Shown here one piece after another: positions 32,101-45,900 of a stretch of DNA of 64,000 nt. Made by a program: the position numbers and the translations under genes. The DNA lies in the NCBI GenBank assembly GCA_963281155.1, contig CAUJLY010000006.1:3224001-3288000 (forward strand), given 5' to 3'. Position 1 is the stretch's first letter. The number at the start of each line of letters is the position of its first letter. The notes below the pieces were generated by a model that was given only the letters and a program-made list of their open reading frames with translations, made no database searches and was not told the origin of the DNA. This DNA is from Rhabditophanes sp. KR3021 (Eukaryota; Nematoda; Chromadorea; Rhabditida; Alloionematidae).

Positions 32101-33905
32101 ATACTTTTAAAATATCTAAAATAATTGTTGAATATTTTCAATTGTTAAGCTTCATTCCAATTCCCCTCCAGAGACTTATCTTTTTAGCGACGATCTTTAC
32201 CTTTTAATCTTATTGTTCAACAACAAACTTAGAAAGTTTAAAGCAACTTAATTTAAATCATAACAGACTGATGATTTCATGTTTACAACGATGTTGTTGT
32301 TATTGTTATAATGTAAAATGTTTCTACTGAAGTTTTCTGAATAATTTCTGGACTAAACATTGCAGGTAACTAGTTAGGGTTGCAGAAAATAATCGTGCAA
32401 TATTATTTTCTTTATTAACAAGTTCAAACCTTGAGGTACGTCATCCACTGGTAGTTTATTACCAACTTATAAAATATAACTATATAAATATCATATTTGT
32501 GGGACAATACATATATTTATATGGGTTAAACAATTTAAGCGAGCTGGAGACAATGGACTAAGAAAGCTTACTTTCTTTAATGACCATAAAGCGTACAAAT
32601 TACTAATTATATGTATTAGCCTTAGTTAATCGGATAGAACATTTTTGGAGCCATTAAAACATTCCCAAAAAATACACACATACACATTACTACAAATTGT
32701 CCTAGATTTAACACATTCCTTTTGTAATTCCAATTTATTCGCCTATAAAACAAGTAGCTTATTGTCAAATTTTTGTTGTTTCAATCTTTATAGCAATGGG
32801 AATGGGGTGCTAAAGGGAAAATTAGACAAGTTAATATCATCACTAAAAACCAGCTGATTCAATTGCTCCCCAAGAGTGTATGTATAAATGTAATTAATAA
32901 TTTTTATTTAGTTGATTTAACAAAAAGTAAATGACCGGACTGGCCCACCTTATTTCTTATTTAACTCTTAGTCACCAAAATTTTATATACATACATTCCT
33001 TAAGTGTCACTTTTGTATGTGTGGAAAAGCCTGAGACATACAGAGTAATAAGATTTTATATGCTTGATCTTTCACAAGATATTGTGTCGTTTTAAAAAAT
33101 ACGCAACAACAATGTAGACTGTTTTGTTATCAGATGTATTTTTCTTTACTTTCATAAATCTATGCGCTACAAAAAAGTCCTCGATAAATGAAGAGACTCT
33201 TTGATTGGTTTATGAATTAAAAAATTCAAACTGGCCATCGTTCTATACCCTATTCCATCTGATATATGCTACTTACTCTTACTTCTAATTTTTAATTGTT
33301 TGAAGTAAGTGCTAAAAAACGCTGGACCTTTGTTTGTTTAAATTGAATAAAAAAGGAGTGAGAGTTTATATATAATATCTTGATCTCAAAGGTTCTAGTC
33401 ATTCTACTACCAATGAATCATAAATCTGAACATTATTCTTATCTTGACTTTAAGCAATAAATTCTTTTTATATAAAAAACCTAGACATACAAAAAAAAGT
33501 GTTTTATTATATGTGAATATTTTTAGAACTTATCATATTAAAATTATACAAATACAATCTATCCACCACGTTAATTATTCCGCCAACATATAATAATCAT
33601 ATTTACACAGCATTTTGTGAATATTCTTTAATAATGAAAATGTGTTCCAAACTATGCTTTTAAAACTTATTCTATATATAGCATCTAAAAGTTTATATTT
33701 TCTAATAACTATTGACAACGTCAGTCTATTTTTAGGTTTTTGACCAGTCTTATTACTTTCTATACAACCTAAAGTGATTCATATTACATTGTTACACAAA
33801 ACTTAATCTAACTGATTTTATATATTCAAGAACTTAATATATAATATTCAAAATCAAAAATATATTTCTATCATATGGTGTTAATAGTTTGAATGTACAT
33901 ATATT
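29183..33905. other. Intergenic, BTB gene to astacin
   Basis: About 4.7 kb of AT-rich DNA between divergent genes. I looked for exon-like pieces with matching splice signals and found none that assemble; the short ORFs are frame noise. Confidence 0.45.
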
Positions 33906-35785
33906 ATGATACGAGGACCTTGGAAGTCTTCAAGTTTACTCAATCTTAAATATCTATTATCTGTTAATTATTTATTCATTTTTTTGATCTATAACTTATT
34001 TATTGGCATTTCCATTTCAACTTTACCTAATGTGCATGCACTTGAGGAGGCAGGGGAGATACGTAGGTTTTGGATTGGTTGTCAATAATTAATAGGTTTA
34101 GCTACTACACACAATAAGGAGAATATAATTAATGATAGGACAAATGAGACTTTATCATCAACTCAACAAAATGACACCCAAAGATTTAATTTAAACTCAA
34201 ATATTAAAGAAGATTTCCTCAATGAAAACGACTTTTTAGCCGCTCTCAAACCTTTAAACGACGATGAAGAAACATCAAATTACTTAACGAATGACGATTT
34301 CATTAATGCGAAAAAATTAGAAATAAATAAAAGTAATAATAAACATAATCTTACATAATAACAAAAGTACATCTTTCAGGCCACATTTCACCTTCACTAG
34401 CTAAACAAAAATATTTCCACGGAGACATTCGAGGAAAAGCTGCCTGGACTACGACCCAAAAAAATGGAATTCGAAGGAATGGTGTGATAAGTGTGATTAA
34501 AAAGTGGCCAAACGGACGTATTCCATACATCATTAGTAGTCAATATACTTCGGCTGAAAGAGCGGTCCTAGCTAAAGCAATACAAGAATATCATACCAGA
34601 ACATGCATTAGATTCGTGCCAAAAGCAACGGGAGATTCAGACTACTTATATATAGGCAAGATTGATGGGTAAGTTGATGTATTTGTGTCTTAGTATGGGT
34701 GGTGATGTGATATTTAGCAGTAGTTATTAATTTAATATTTTTACAAATCCATGACTATAACTCCTTTTATAGATGTTTTTCGGACGTAGGAAGAGCTGGT
34801 GGGCGGCAAGAGTTATCATTAGATAATGGTTGTTTACAATATGATACTGCGATTCATGAATTAATGCATTCAGTTGGATTTTACCATGAGCATGAACGAT
34901 GGGATAGAGATACTTATATTTCTATTTTGTGGAACAACATCGACAGAGGTAACTTATTTATTATTAGTGTAGAAGGTTATTTTCAACATTCCAGAGGCTT
35001 ACGATCAATTTGGTAAAGTGGACTTGACCGAATCTTCATATTACGGCCAAAATTACGATTACCGTAGCATTATGCATTATGATTCAATGGCTTTCTCAAA
35101 AAATGGGTTTGAAACTTTGGTTTCAAAAACTGCCGGAATGACTCCTATCATGGGATCAGCCATTGACTTTAGTGAAAAAGACTTGTACAAAATAAATAAA
35201 ATGTATCGCTGTACTGCTTATTTGCAAGAAACCAGTGCAGGAATAATGACTCAGGGCAAAGAACAAACCAATAGATATTCAGTTTACAATAATCTGAATA
35301 GACTTAGTTCCATACCACCTTTGCCAATTATTCCACTTGCTCCTGTTACGACAGCCAGGGTTTACACAACCGTTCCTACTCGTCCTTTTTCTCCCTTTGT
35401 AACTCCAAGACCTATAAAACCGATTTCCAGTACAACACTCGAACCCTGTGTCGACAAGACCAATCTCTGTTGGAGGTGGATTGATAGATGTACGTCCTTT
35501 TTCTTTAAGAAAGTAATGCAAGAATTTTGTGGGGCATCGTGTGGTTTCTGTACGCCAGGGGTAAAATTTCGCAAAATTAAAAAATCTTCCTTCCTAACAG
35601 AGACTCCCTTTGCTGAGGGACAACTTTATTCAGAATCTACAAATACTCAGCAAAGATCCGAACTACCTTCCTCAGATTCATTGAATGGCGATGAAGAATC
35701 CCCAACAAATACAAATGGACTAATGCCAGCAACAGAGGAATTACTCAAAAGCATCAGTGTATCGCTAAATCAGAGATTCGGTTAA
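33906..35785 (+). CDS. Astacin zinc metalloprotease with C-terminal ShKT domain (NAS type)
   Basis: Five exons (33906-34062, 34096-34332, 34380-34668, 34773-34948, 34995-35785), all phases closing, give 549 residues. A long hydrophobic N-terminus ([20 protein letters not shown]) acts as signal peptide or anchor. An Asn/Asp-rich prodomain ends with YFHGD (F144-D147), the FxGD aspartate switch that keeps astacins latent. The catalytic domain has [14 protein letters not shown], the zinc site [12 protein letters not shown] (H256, H260, H266) and the Met-turn SIMHYD (M313). A Pro/Thr linker leads to a six-cysteine ShKT module (C438-C472), then an acidic Ser-rich tail. It should be secreted, digesting cuticle, matrix or peptides. 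Domain order matches the C. elegans NAS-13/14/15 group; which one is not resolved. Confidence 0.92.
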
Positions 35786-36200
35786 TACGAGTGTTACTAA
35801 ACTTAATACTAAAAGTTACTTAGTATGCTTCAGGGCAAAGTTAATTTAATTGTGCATTTTTTATGGAAATATATCTAAATAAATTATCATTTTATAGAGG
35901 GTGCATAATTCAATATATCTTTATTTATTAACAAAAAAGATGTATGAAAGGTTTGAAATAATAAACAAACTGCAAAAAAGTTTCCCTCAAAAGGTTCAAA
36001 AGAACAATCCTTTTATTTTTGACTTTGCTTTATTTCTTTTAACTATATATTAAGTGATAAATATGCTAGCTGAATAGTTAATATATACAAAAAATATATT
36101 ATGGATTTTACATATTAATAAGTGTTAAATAAATGCAAAAGGTTTGCAATTTTGTATAGTAGTCAGACAAAAATAATGTTGCTGATATATAAGAAATATC
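35786..36200. other. Convergent 3' spacer, astacin and membrane protein genes
   Basis: About 415 bp of AT-rich 3' UTR sequence for both genes. Nothing else is seen. Confidence 0.5.
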
Positions 36201-36889
36201 TTATATGTGAGGGACGCTTAGGATTCTTTTTAGACGCGTGTCTTCGGGAGGTTTCAGTTCATTGCAGGTTTCTTCTGAATCTCCGAATGGTGGTCTGTAA
36301 TATCCGTATTCTTGGTCAAACTTTGATTGTATTAGTAATCTGTAGTGGGCCTGAGCTGAGTTTCGACGGAAACTTTCTGCTCTAGGAGTTAATGGACGTT
36401 CCAAACATAGACTATGTTCTATTTCAGAACAATTAGCATCATGACGGCAAGTTTCGTTTGACAAAATTCCATTGGGATTATTTAATTTGTCACCAGTTGT
36501 CGAAAGCTTGCAGTAACAGAATAGGCATATAGCTATAAAAAAGAATTGGAAATGAACATTTATTAATCAGGGAATTAATATCTACGCACATTATATATAA
36601 ACCCACGTATCTTAAAAATATAAGACACCAAAAGTACATAAGACTATCGCAACTTACAAATTAAAATACAAACCAACAAGCCTCCAAATAAAAAGATAAA
36701 TATAATTAGAATATTTTCAGGTGTTTGCGTACTAAAGGTTGAAGTGTCCGATGTAGACGGAACCATAACTTCGTTTGAATAATCCAAGCCACCGTTACCA
36801 AGATTATCATCTATCGTGTTCTCTGCCGAATCTTCATCGTCGTTAGCTGTAGCCGCAATAAATCCTTTGCCAAATAGTCCTGATATCAT
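36201..36889 (-). CDS. Single-pass membrane protein of unknown function
   Basis: Two exons (36889-36658 and 36532-36201, phase 1 junction) give 187 residues. A short acidic ectodomain ([13 protein letters not shown], Ser/Thr-rich) leads to one hydrophobic helix ([20 protein letters not shown]) followed by CLFCYCK. The Cys-rich membrane border suits palmitoylation. The cytoplasmic tail of about 100 residues has basic and Tyr-containing segments ([20 protein letters not shown]). No signal peptide is apparent from ATG 36889. An acceptor-like GATATCAG just inside the ORF means the true N-terminus could lie in an unseen upstream exon. I do not recognise a family. Confidence 0.6.
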
Positions 36890-38560
36890 AACAAATAATT
36901 GAAACGGCTTAGTTCTTTGTTTCTTTCAAGGTTGCTAAAAATCTAAACATGGGTACGTATGTTAATATGTCTAGAACTGTTTGAAGCAAGGTGCTTCATA
37001 CGCAAAAATTATAATGTGTAAATGAATTTATATTGTTCGATAGTCTAAAAATTCGTTACATATTGTAAATAACTCAAAAAAGGGAGCCTGCGAAAAACAA
37101 TAAAAGGAAAAGGATTTGTGTAGACTATAGAAAATATAAATTTTCCTATAATATTATCTTAAGTAGGCGCTAAATGCAAAACTTTTCATATTTACATTAT
37201 CATTAATAACATATCATGTAGCCTTTTCTAACTCAAAACAAATTTGCTTGATATAAATAATTGTTGCTATAAATTTTTTATATTTAAAAAGATTTTAATG
37301 GAAAACAAAGAATTTTAATGTCTAAGCAATATTATGGCGAGGATCTTGTTATGAAATTGGAAAAATTGCTATGACACCTTTTTTCATTGAGGAAATGAAG
37401 AATGCACGTATTGAGTTTAGGGAAAATATGATGATATAATTGTTTGGTGTGAGTTAAGACGGATGTTGATACGAGGATAGATATGTGTGTGCTTGTTGAA
37501 GTCGCTAGATAAAAGTTAGTTTCGTATTATATGGTATACTTTTATTTATTTATTATACAGCAATGTTCAACATATAATGCATGTGTGAAAGAAAGTAAAA
37601 TTTAAAGTTGCTTTTGAATATATTTACTGATGGCAATTCATACTCATTACTTTAAAAGGAAAGTATTTAACGTAGGCTTGAATCTGTTTTTCCGAGTTAA
37701 TATAATGCCTGATTAAAACAATAAAATAAATAGTTTTAGTAAGTAAATATGGGCACATGAAAAGATATATACATAATAGGAGAAGATACTATTTTCAATT
37801 ATTGGCAAATGGATGCCCATCGAAGCTTCAAAATGTGTCTCTTAAAAAGCTAAAACTACAAAAATCATTTCATCTTTAATTCTTAAAAAAATAAATTCTA
37901 AATAAAAGTTTTGTCATGGATTATGAAAACTTAAAATGGAATACTAAGATAAGATTAATATAAAAAAAGCATTCAACAACTCAATGTGACGTTATCTAAT
38001 GTTAAATGATTCTACGTGATGGATATGTAAATATACATATATGAAATGAGATCGAAGCCTTTCTTCGTTTGTAACTACAGCAATGCCAACTTTATAAAAA
38101 ATGGACTTTTTAATACTCTTAATGTAATATATACAAAAACTAGTAACAACTATTTCAATAAAATGTTAAAAGTTCAACATATTTCATTAACTTAATTAAA
38201 TTTGGAATAATTCGCTTAACGAGATTGCAATACTAATTGTAAAATCAAAATGTCACACTTTACAATCAAGGTTTATGTTCTACAAAAATTAACCTTAATT
38301 CTTATTTAATAATGTCGTGCTAATAAAATCAAGAAAATAGAAGAAAGTGGCTAAATCAAAAGATATTAAACACAACTCTGCACAAAATTACGGATCTGTT
38401 TTTTTAATTAAAAACAAATTAGTAGTGTCTCTAAAGTGGGATAAAGATTAATAAAGGAAATTAGATAATATTCATTGAAACCATTAAACTGAATTTATTC
38501 GCTTTAAACTATAAAATGTATTATTTCGAGGAAGCATTTAGTATAGAAATTTAATAAAAA
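36890..38560. other. Intergenic, membrane protein to geranylgeranyltransferase
   Basis: About 1.7 kb of AT-rich DNA. No gene, RNA or repeat is supported. Confidence 0.5.
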
Positions 38561-39846
38561 TTATTTGCATAATGAAAAGTTATCACTCTGTTGAATTTTC
38601 AGTAGATGTTCATATGCTTTTTTTGATATATTCAAAGGAACAAAAAGCGGCGCAAAGGTGATAGCGGCTTCATCTTTTGGTTCGTAATTGTTTGATTGAT
38701 CATTTTGTGACATAATTGACAAGGCAGCAATTGAAAAGTAGGTGTGAAGAATGTCTAAAAATTAGTAAATGTCATGATTTATGATAATGACTAAATTACC
38801 TGGATTAAGCCCTGGCTGTTTGGAGAATCCGCCGTGGCTTCCAAAAGCACAATCAGTTAAATAGTTGTGCAATTTGTTATAGTCAATGTACTTGGAAGCT
38901 CCAAGCATCTCCAAAGTCCCTCCAACCCAAAAGGAATAACAGGAATCTTCTTCTTTGTTCGCACGTCCCGAAAAACCTTCCTTTTGGAGCATCAGAGCCC
39001 ACGTAATCAAACGTTGTTTGTTCAAACCAGGGCACATTGCAGTATCATCTAATTTTCCCATAAGAATTAATGAAGCAACGGCGCAATACGTTGACCCTCC
39101 ATGAGCTTCATTGTTTGGCTGTTGGGCAAATCCGCCTTGGAATGAATAACAACTCATAATAAAGGCACACGCTTTAGGTACGCTAATTGTTGAAAAATCA
39201 TCCAAAATATAGCAAATACTTATTGCACAAAAAGTCATCCGCAAATCATAATCATCTTCGTGAATCGAGACACGGAAACTAAAAATGGATTATTATTAGG
39301 CTGAAAATACTGCTACATACCTTCCATTTGTATTCTGGCATTTTCCAACATTTATCAGAATGTTTGCCTTATCAACTCTTGATAAATCATCTCCTAAACT
39401 GATCAAGCAACACAAGGAACTGTAAGTTTGTGCTAAATGAGACGTATCGTATTTTACAGCTTCCACATTGATTGATTTTTGACAGTCATTAACTCCTAAA
39501 CAATGCATGAATGTTCCTCTAAAGCCATAATCAAGCTCCTGTGGATCATACTGCCCAGTGTGACACCCTTTTGAAATTTGAAAGAGATAAATGGTGTCAA
39601 TGAGTACCTTTACTATTTTTTCATCAAATAACCTGTCATATGTATTGGTTAGGTCAGCTGCAATCAAGGTAAAAGATTGAAACGTTGCTCTGTTGAAAAA
39701 TATTGGTTAGTTAAAAAGATTCATGGCAATTGAACTTACTTGGCATATAAAACAGAACGATATTCTTCTGGGTAACAATTGAGGTGATGCTTTATAAAGC
39801 GAACAAAGGGCTCTAACTTATAAAGCCTTCTATTGTCATTCGTCAT
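38561..39846 (-). CDS. PGGT1B: Geranylgeranyltransferase type I subunit beta
   Basis: Four exons (39846-39740, 39689-39321, 39278-38800, 38754-38561), phases 2, 1 and 1, give 382 residues (human 377). It catalyses attachment of geranylgeranyl to the cysteine of CaaL proteins such as Rho/Rac GTPases, together with the shared FNTA alpha subunit, in the cytosol. Diagnostic segments are YGFRGTFMHCLG, YDTSHLAQTYSSLCCLISLG, DDLSRV, AHGGSTYCAVASLILMGKL, KEGFSGRANKEEDSCYSFWV (zinc ligands Asp and Cys) and the final zinc His in LHTYFSIAALS. The pattern HGGSTYC plus GRANK separates it from farnesyltransferase and Rab GGTase beta. It is head to head with the p24 gene, 188 bp apart. Confidence 0.93.
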
Positions 39847-40034
39847 TATTGTAAATCGCAATATGAATGATTATTGCTAAGACTTTCTTCAACATATAAA
39901 GCAAGTCATGTATCATCCATACTTTTTAGAAGATGCTTTCCTCCACACTGTTTTTGATGAAATCTTGTAACGACTTATTTTTTACTCCAACGTAGCAAAG
40001 ATAGGACGGCGTTAAAAGCTTTTATCTGTCAATT
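39847..40034. promoter_or_regulatory. Compact bidirectional promoter, PGGT1B / TMED
   Basis: Only 188 bp separate the two divergent ATGs, so both core promoters and 5' UTRs must lie here unless start sites overlap the genes. No TATA box is obvious. Confidence 0.6.
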
Positions 40035-40816
40035 ATGAACGTTTACCAGGTATTATTATTCACCTCTTTGCTACTCCACGTATCTTCCTCGGAATTCGGC
40101 CTGACTATTCAGATCCCAGCTGGCAATTTTCAATGCTTCTTTCAGCCTGTTGAAAAAGAAGCGCACAAGTTTATAGAAATAGACTTTCAGGTAATTTTAA
40201 TTTATGCGATAAAACACTTATTAAAGCTATTTAGGTTGTTGATGGCGGAGATTTGAATATCAATTTTATGGTCATTTTGGGTGCTGATGTTATTGTACAA
40301 GCAGTTATGCAAAAAGAGGGAACTCATCGGCATGTGACTACATTACTTACATAATTTATTGTCCTTTTTAGTCTACCTGTGAAAGCATTAGGAGATTATC
40401 AAATTTGCTTTGATAACACCTTCTCCTATCAACAGTCAAAATCAGTATTTTTCGAAGTGTACTTGCTGGATGAGCAGGGCAATTTGGACGAAGAGGATAT
40501 TGGCAAATTTGTCAAGACTGACCCACAAATGTCGGAGAAAATTGAAAAAATGGGAATTGCCATTGGTGGTTTAAGAGAATCCTTTGAAAAAATCAAGCAA
40601 TCTCTTAATAGAGTGGAATATCATCAAGCATTAATCAGAGCTTATGAATCAAGAGATAGAGCCATAATGAATGCTAACTCAGACAGAGTTACTCTTTGGT
40701 CCATCCTTAATAGTATTGTCATATGTGGGGTTTCTGCAATGAACATTTACATGATCAAGAGTATGTTTGATGATAAGTCAAGTCTCGGAAGAATACTTAG
40801 AAACAAATTAGGCTAA
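40035..40816 (+). CDS. p24/TMED cargo receptor (gamma class, TMED1/5-like)
   Basis: Exons 40035-40190, 40235-40329 and 40372-40816 give 231 residues (human TMED5 229). A signal peptide (VYQVLLFTSLLLHVSSSEF) precedes a GOLD domain whose two conserved cysteines are in NFQCFFQPV and DYQICFDNTFS. A coiled-coil segment, a single TM helix (TLWSILNSIVICGVSAMNIY) and a short cytosolic tail with MF and basic residues follow. p24 proteins cycle between ER and Golgi in COPI/COPII vesicles. The second intron is odd: only a GC donor (CATCG|GCATGT) keeps phase with the acceptor CCTTTTTAG; the nearby GT would break the frame. The tail lacks a clear FF plus KK pair. Confidence 0.88.
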
Positions 40817-42932
40817 TTATTTGTCGCAAATATTTTTAGCTTTTATATTTGTATTAAATGTGCATAATAAGTATTGCATTTAATACTATTTATTTATTAA
40901 TTTATGGGGTATAATTAATAGACTTTAAGTATATTCTGTTTGCTATAATGATTATAATAAAACAATACATTCACTAATTGTTCCCAATTGTTTTTAAATT
41001 AATTACTAATATGTTAATGAAAATGTTTTGTACTAGGTTTACGAAAACCCGTGTGGACCATGGTATCTCATGGGTTTCAAGCTATGATTTTCGGTAGAAT
41101 CTTTTTATTTAAGTATGTAAATAACTTTCTACTTTGACAAAAACAATAAATATCTATACCAACTGTGTTTATCAATTAGCTAAGAATCCATAGACTTCAC
41201 TTATTAATGCCTGGTGCTCCTTTTAACAGTTGCTTTGTGGCGAAAACATAGATTCGGCTAGTTATATAAAGAAAGATCAACAATAATATATTTGTCACCA
41301 TGTTATTGTATTTTACAATGGATCATTTCAACAATTTATTGAGTACATAAATTTACATTATTAATTGAAGTCTTAGCCTTAATAACAAATATTTATCTAT
41401 ATTACGAATAATACAAATTATATGGAGTTGAATCCAAAGCAATGTCAAATATGTGAATAATAAAAATATGTGTTCAAATTTAAAATAGTTTTTATTGATG
41501 CTAAAAAGTAATTAATAAAAATTGAATAAATACTGGATCCTGATGACATTTTTAAATTATTTGACATTACAGCAAAGAAACTGTAGAGACCTAGTTCGCC
41601 AAATCAATCTTACATACAAATTCCAGTAAAAAATGTATACAGCTATTCAAACGAAGATAAGGATAACTTTTAATGACCAAATGAATTTTTGATTTGTAAC
41701 AATTGAATTTGCCATTATTAAAAACCATATTTCTAATTGATTTCAACAAATTGTATTCAAATTTCATTTTCGCTCATTTATTCGTTAGAAACTATCTTAT
41801 TATTTACATAATTTGAAATTTCATATGATTTCACGAAAAAACGAGTACCTGTAGTTGGTTGGGAAATTTAAGTTTCTTTTCGCCAATACAATCTAAATGA
41901 AGTATAACCAACAATTTGAATTTTTGAAAATAATTAGAATATAATGCTGAAGGTTTGAATCGCATATCTTTAATTCTTTTCGGTTTCGATAGAGTTGATG
42001 GAGTTTTTCCTCTTTAAAATCACTAAATATGTTTCTAAATTTAAACTAATTTGTGTATTTATGGCCTTAATATTAATAACAATTATCTATCTGCTTACCG
42101 TGCAAAAATAACTTCATATAATAGTTTCCCTGTTGTATGCCAATAGTCACGTAGATTATAGAGACATACATAGATTGGCTTTAAATGTGTTAAAAGATAA
42201 CAAGCTATCTAAATCCACCTAATGTTGTGCAATTACATGCACTAAATAAGGATACACATCATATTTAATAATTAGACATTTATCTTCACTAGTAAGTTAA
42301 CGAGTAATGATATTCACATAAAATTACAAAGGTAGCAATATTTACTATGTATATGTCAATCACCAAGCGATTACCTAATAAAGAAAACGTCTCCTTATTT
42401 AACTATATTTTGTTCAGCTTTTATTTAGTATAGGCATATTATGTCTCCTGGTCTGCCTATATCACAAATTCGCTGATATTCCCAAAAACACTTAATTATA
42501 TCAGAATTTAATCGTTCATTACCAAGTTTTATGCAAATTCAAAGAGCCTTTATACCAAAGATGCATGTGTAAACCGGAAACAATCGTGTTAATAATTATG
42601 GTAATAACCAAACCGTCCCAAAATCAGCTTTATTAAATGATATTTCAACAATTTGATAGAATTTACATATACTAACTTAAAATTTATTAATATTTTGATT
42701 TTTCTAGTCAGTACAGTCAATTTGTTATAACTAACTCATTTTGCAACGATCTTTTATATACTTCTTTCCACAAAATTTGCATTTTAAATACAACTAATAA
42801 TTGGTGTTGCTTTATAATCAATCTTGACTAGTTATTTTCAATTTGTACGCATTTTACTATTTCTTATATCTTATTCTAGCCATTAATGAAATTTACTTAT
42901 TTTCAGTTGTTCTCGACTTTTCTGCCGCACTA
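40817..42932. other. Intergenic, TMED to nucleoporin
   Basis: About 2.1 kb of AT-rich DNA with no supported gene. The right end carries TTATTTTCAG (ending 42906), a strong acceptor 26 bases upstream of the nucleoporin ATG, which is a candidate trans-splice site. Confidence 0.5.
42897..42932 (+). other. Candidate spliced-leader acceptor of nucleoporin gene
   Basis: TTATTTTCAG matches the nematode acceptor consensus and is followed by a 26-base leader and ATG at 42933. Confidence 0.45.
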
Positions 42933-45900
42933 ATGGATCCAAATAACATCACTCTCAACTGCCAATCTTTTGTTGATGAGAAGGTAACTAAAATCATCAG
43001 TTTCATGTGGCTTATACTTACTGATAATTTTAGAGCTCTATCGCAATTGTGGATCAGATATCTTGTTATATCAAAGCCAATACGATTGCCCTCAACGATA
43101 TGTTCTTGTTTGTTCAAAAGGAAGCCTCTGAGAATAGGAGACAATTTTATCTAGTCAAGGATTCTCTGGAATCTGTTCATGACGGATTAGACATTTTGGC
43201 AAATCGTGTTCTTAGCATGGATAAGACGATTGGAAATGGCAATTTTGATTCCGATGTTACTCAAAAGAGAAATAATTCTGAAGTTGATCATTTGGTTAGG
43301 CTTGTTGAAAACCTAACTGTTAAACAAGATGGTATTTCTACTGTCTTGCAACTTCTTAAGCAACAAACTGAAGTCCAACAGTTCCAACAACAACAGCAAC
43401 AAGCTGGAATGGCTCAGCTTATGGCTATGAGACCTGATATTCAACAGCAACAGCAACAACAACAAGTTGCTTTGATGCAAGCAGCTCAAATGTATGCTCA
43501 GCAACAACAACATGCTGCTGCAATTCAGCAGCAAAATATATTGCTCCAACAACAGCATCAGCAATCAAATCCAATTAGCATGATGCAAGCTATGGCTAAT
43601 TCTCAACGACCAATGGCTCCAAATCCAATGTTCCAAAACGTAAATGCTACACACATGGGTCAAGGAAGCAATGTTTTGCCAATGGCTGCTAAGCCTTTCG
43701 TTCAACCAACACCTTCTGTCATTCCCGCGGCTCAAGTTTCTGCTGTTAATCCTGTTGAGGCCAAACCTGTTGAACAAGGCAGTGCACTTTCGGAACTCTT
43801 GACCAATCTTGATGCTAAAAAGAAATCCGAAATGTCTGAATCAAAGCCAGTTGAAGCTGCTTCAATCTTTGGGAATGCTATCTCACCATCCAAGCCAAAT
43901 CTTTTTGGAAATGTTTCCGTCAATCCATCAAATAAGCCATTTTCCTTTGCTCCAACTGCAGTTACCAATCCAATTGCTCAAGTTGAAGAAAAAGACGAAT
44001 GTCCAGAAGATTACGAATGTAACGCTAACTTTGAACCTGTCATCCCATTGCCAGACTTGGTTAAAGTTACAACCGGAGAAGAAGATGAAGTGGCTGTGTT
44101 TACTTCTAGAGCTAAACTCTTCAAATTCATTGATGGCAAAGAATTTAAGGAACGTGGAGTTGGTGATCTTAAGATTCTCAAACACAACACTTCTGGAAAA
44201 ACTCGTGTAGTCATGAGACGTGATCAAACCTTCAAAGTTTGTGCTAATTTTGCCATTTCCACAGGCATGACAGTGTCTTTGAAAGCAAACACAACCAAAG
44301 TTGTCATTTTCTCTTGCTATGACACTTCTGATGAGACTCCTGGACATGCAACGTTCTGTCTTAAGTTTGGGGAAGAAGCATCAGCTAATCGTTTCATGGA
44401 AGAGTTCGGCAAAGCTGAAAGTGGCACTGAGTCTTCGCCACTAGTTAAAGAAGCTGCTCCTAAGAAATTCGAACCCAAAGTGGAACCAAAGGTGGAGCAG
44501 ATTGAGGAGCTCAAGAAAAGTAGTTCGTTTATTCCACAATCTCCTACTCAGCCAGAAACGGATCATAATGAATCTGATTACTCCGAAGATGAACAAGAGG
44601 ACGAAGAAGATGATTACGATGAGGAGGAAAATGAAGATGTTCAAGACCCCAACTATTACAAAGTAAAAGAGGCTCTTCCAGGGTCGTGGGCTTGTAAGGA
44701 ATGCTACATCACAAATAAGCCTGATATTATTGAATGCGTCGCTTGTTCTACATCCAAGGATGGATCGGCAGCTAAGCCAGTTGCTAAATCCTTGTTTGCT
44801 CCCACCACTTTCACATCTACAACGAGTAGTCCATTTAGCTTTGGCTTTAACGCTAAAACTGACACAAAGTTAGAGACTCCGGCAACTCCAAAAGTGGTCC
44901 CAAGTCTAGCAAAAGAAGCTGAAGAAAAGAATACCCCATTCAGCATGAATACTCTTTCAGAATCTCTTATTGATAAATCTACATCCAGTAGTTTGTTCGA
45001 CAAACCAAACCCGATATCTACATTTTCATTTGCTTCCAAAGCAAGCAATGCTCCCGCTGCTGGAAATATCTTTGGCGACAAACCATTTTCATTTGAAGCT
45101 AAGTCAACAGGAAAATCAATTTTTGACACAACTGAGCCTAAACCAAATTTCTTTGGTGGATCAAAGGATACTGCCAAACCATCAGTCTTTGGCGGCTCAA
45201 CTAATGTTTCTTCTAATGCTTCAACATCTGTCTTCGGTTCCAATTCATTTGGAGCTTCAACCAAACCAAAAGAAGTTGCCAAACCTTTTGAATTATCTGC
45301 CAAGCCAGCTGAACAATACAAACCAAAAGAAGGAGTCAAGATATTTGGAGCTTCTACATTTCCAGAAATGAAAGTTGATTTCAGCCCAAAACAACCAGTT
45401 GTCTCGAATACGGAAACAACCCCCAAAAAAGCAGCAAATATCTTTGGATCTGGTCTTACGCAAACGTCAACTTCTTTCTCTGATGTTGTTCCAGCTAATG
45501 GAGGCTTTTTGAATAATTCTGGTGCTCAAAGCAATCTCTTCAATATCAAAGCTTCGGATCACAAGCTCTTTGCCTCACCAAAACCCGTGACTGAAGATGG
45601 GGATGATCATGTTGAGGAATATGAATCTGATGCTCACTTTGAACCAGTCATCCCATTGCCAGACAAAATTGAAGTTGTCACTGGAGAGGAAGATGAGACT
45701 GAAATTCACCGAATTCATACAAAGTTGTTCATCATGAACACTGCCGAAAAGGCTTGGAAGGAAAGAGGAACCGGAATTTTAAAAGTCTTAAAAGACAACA
45801 AATCTGAAAAATACAGAATCATCATGCGTCGTGATCAAGTCCACAACATTTGTGCCAACATGCCTCTTGCTGCTCGTATGACTTTCAATAGTACTGAAAT

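Noticed and set aside
43313..45426. Long minus-strand ORFs opposite the nucleoporin, some over 130 codons
   Set aside because: Antisense shadows of Gln/Ser/Lys-rich coding sequence; no independent features.
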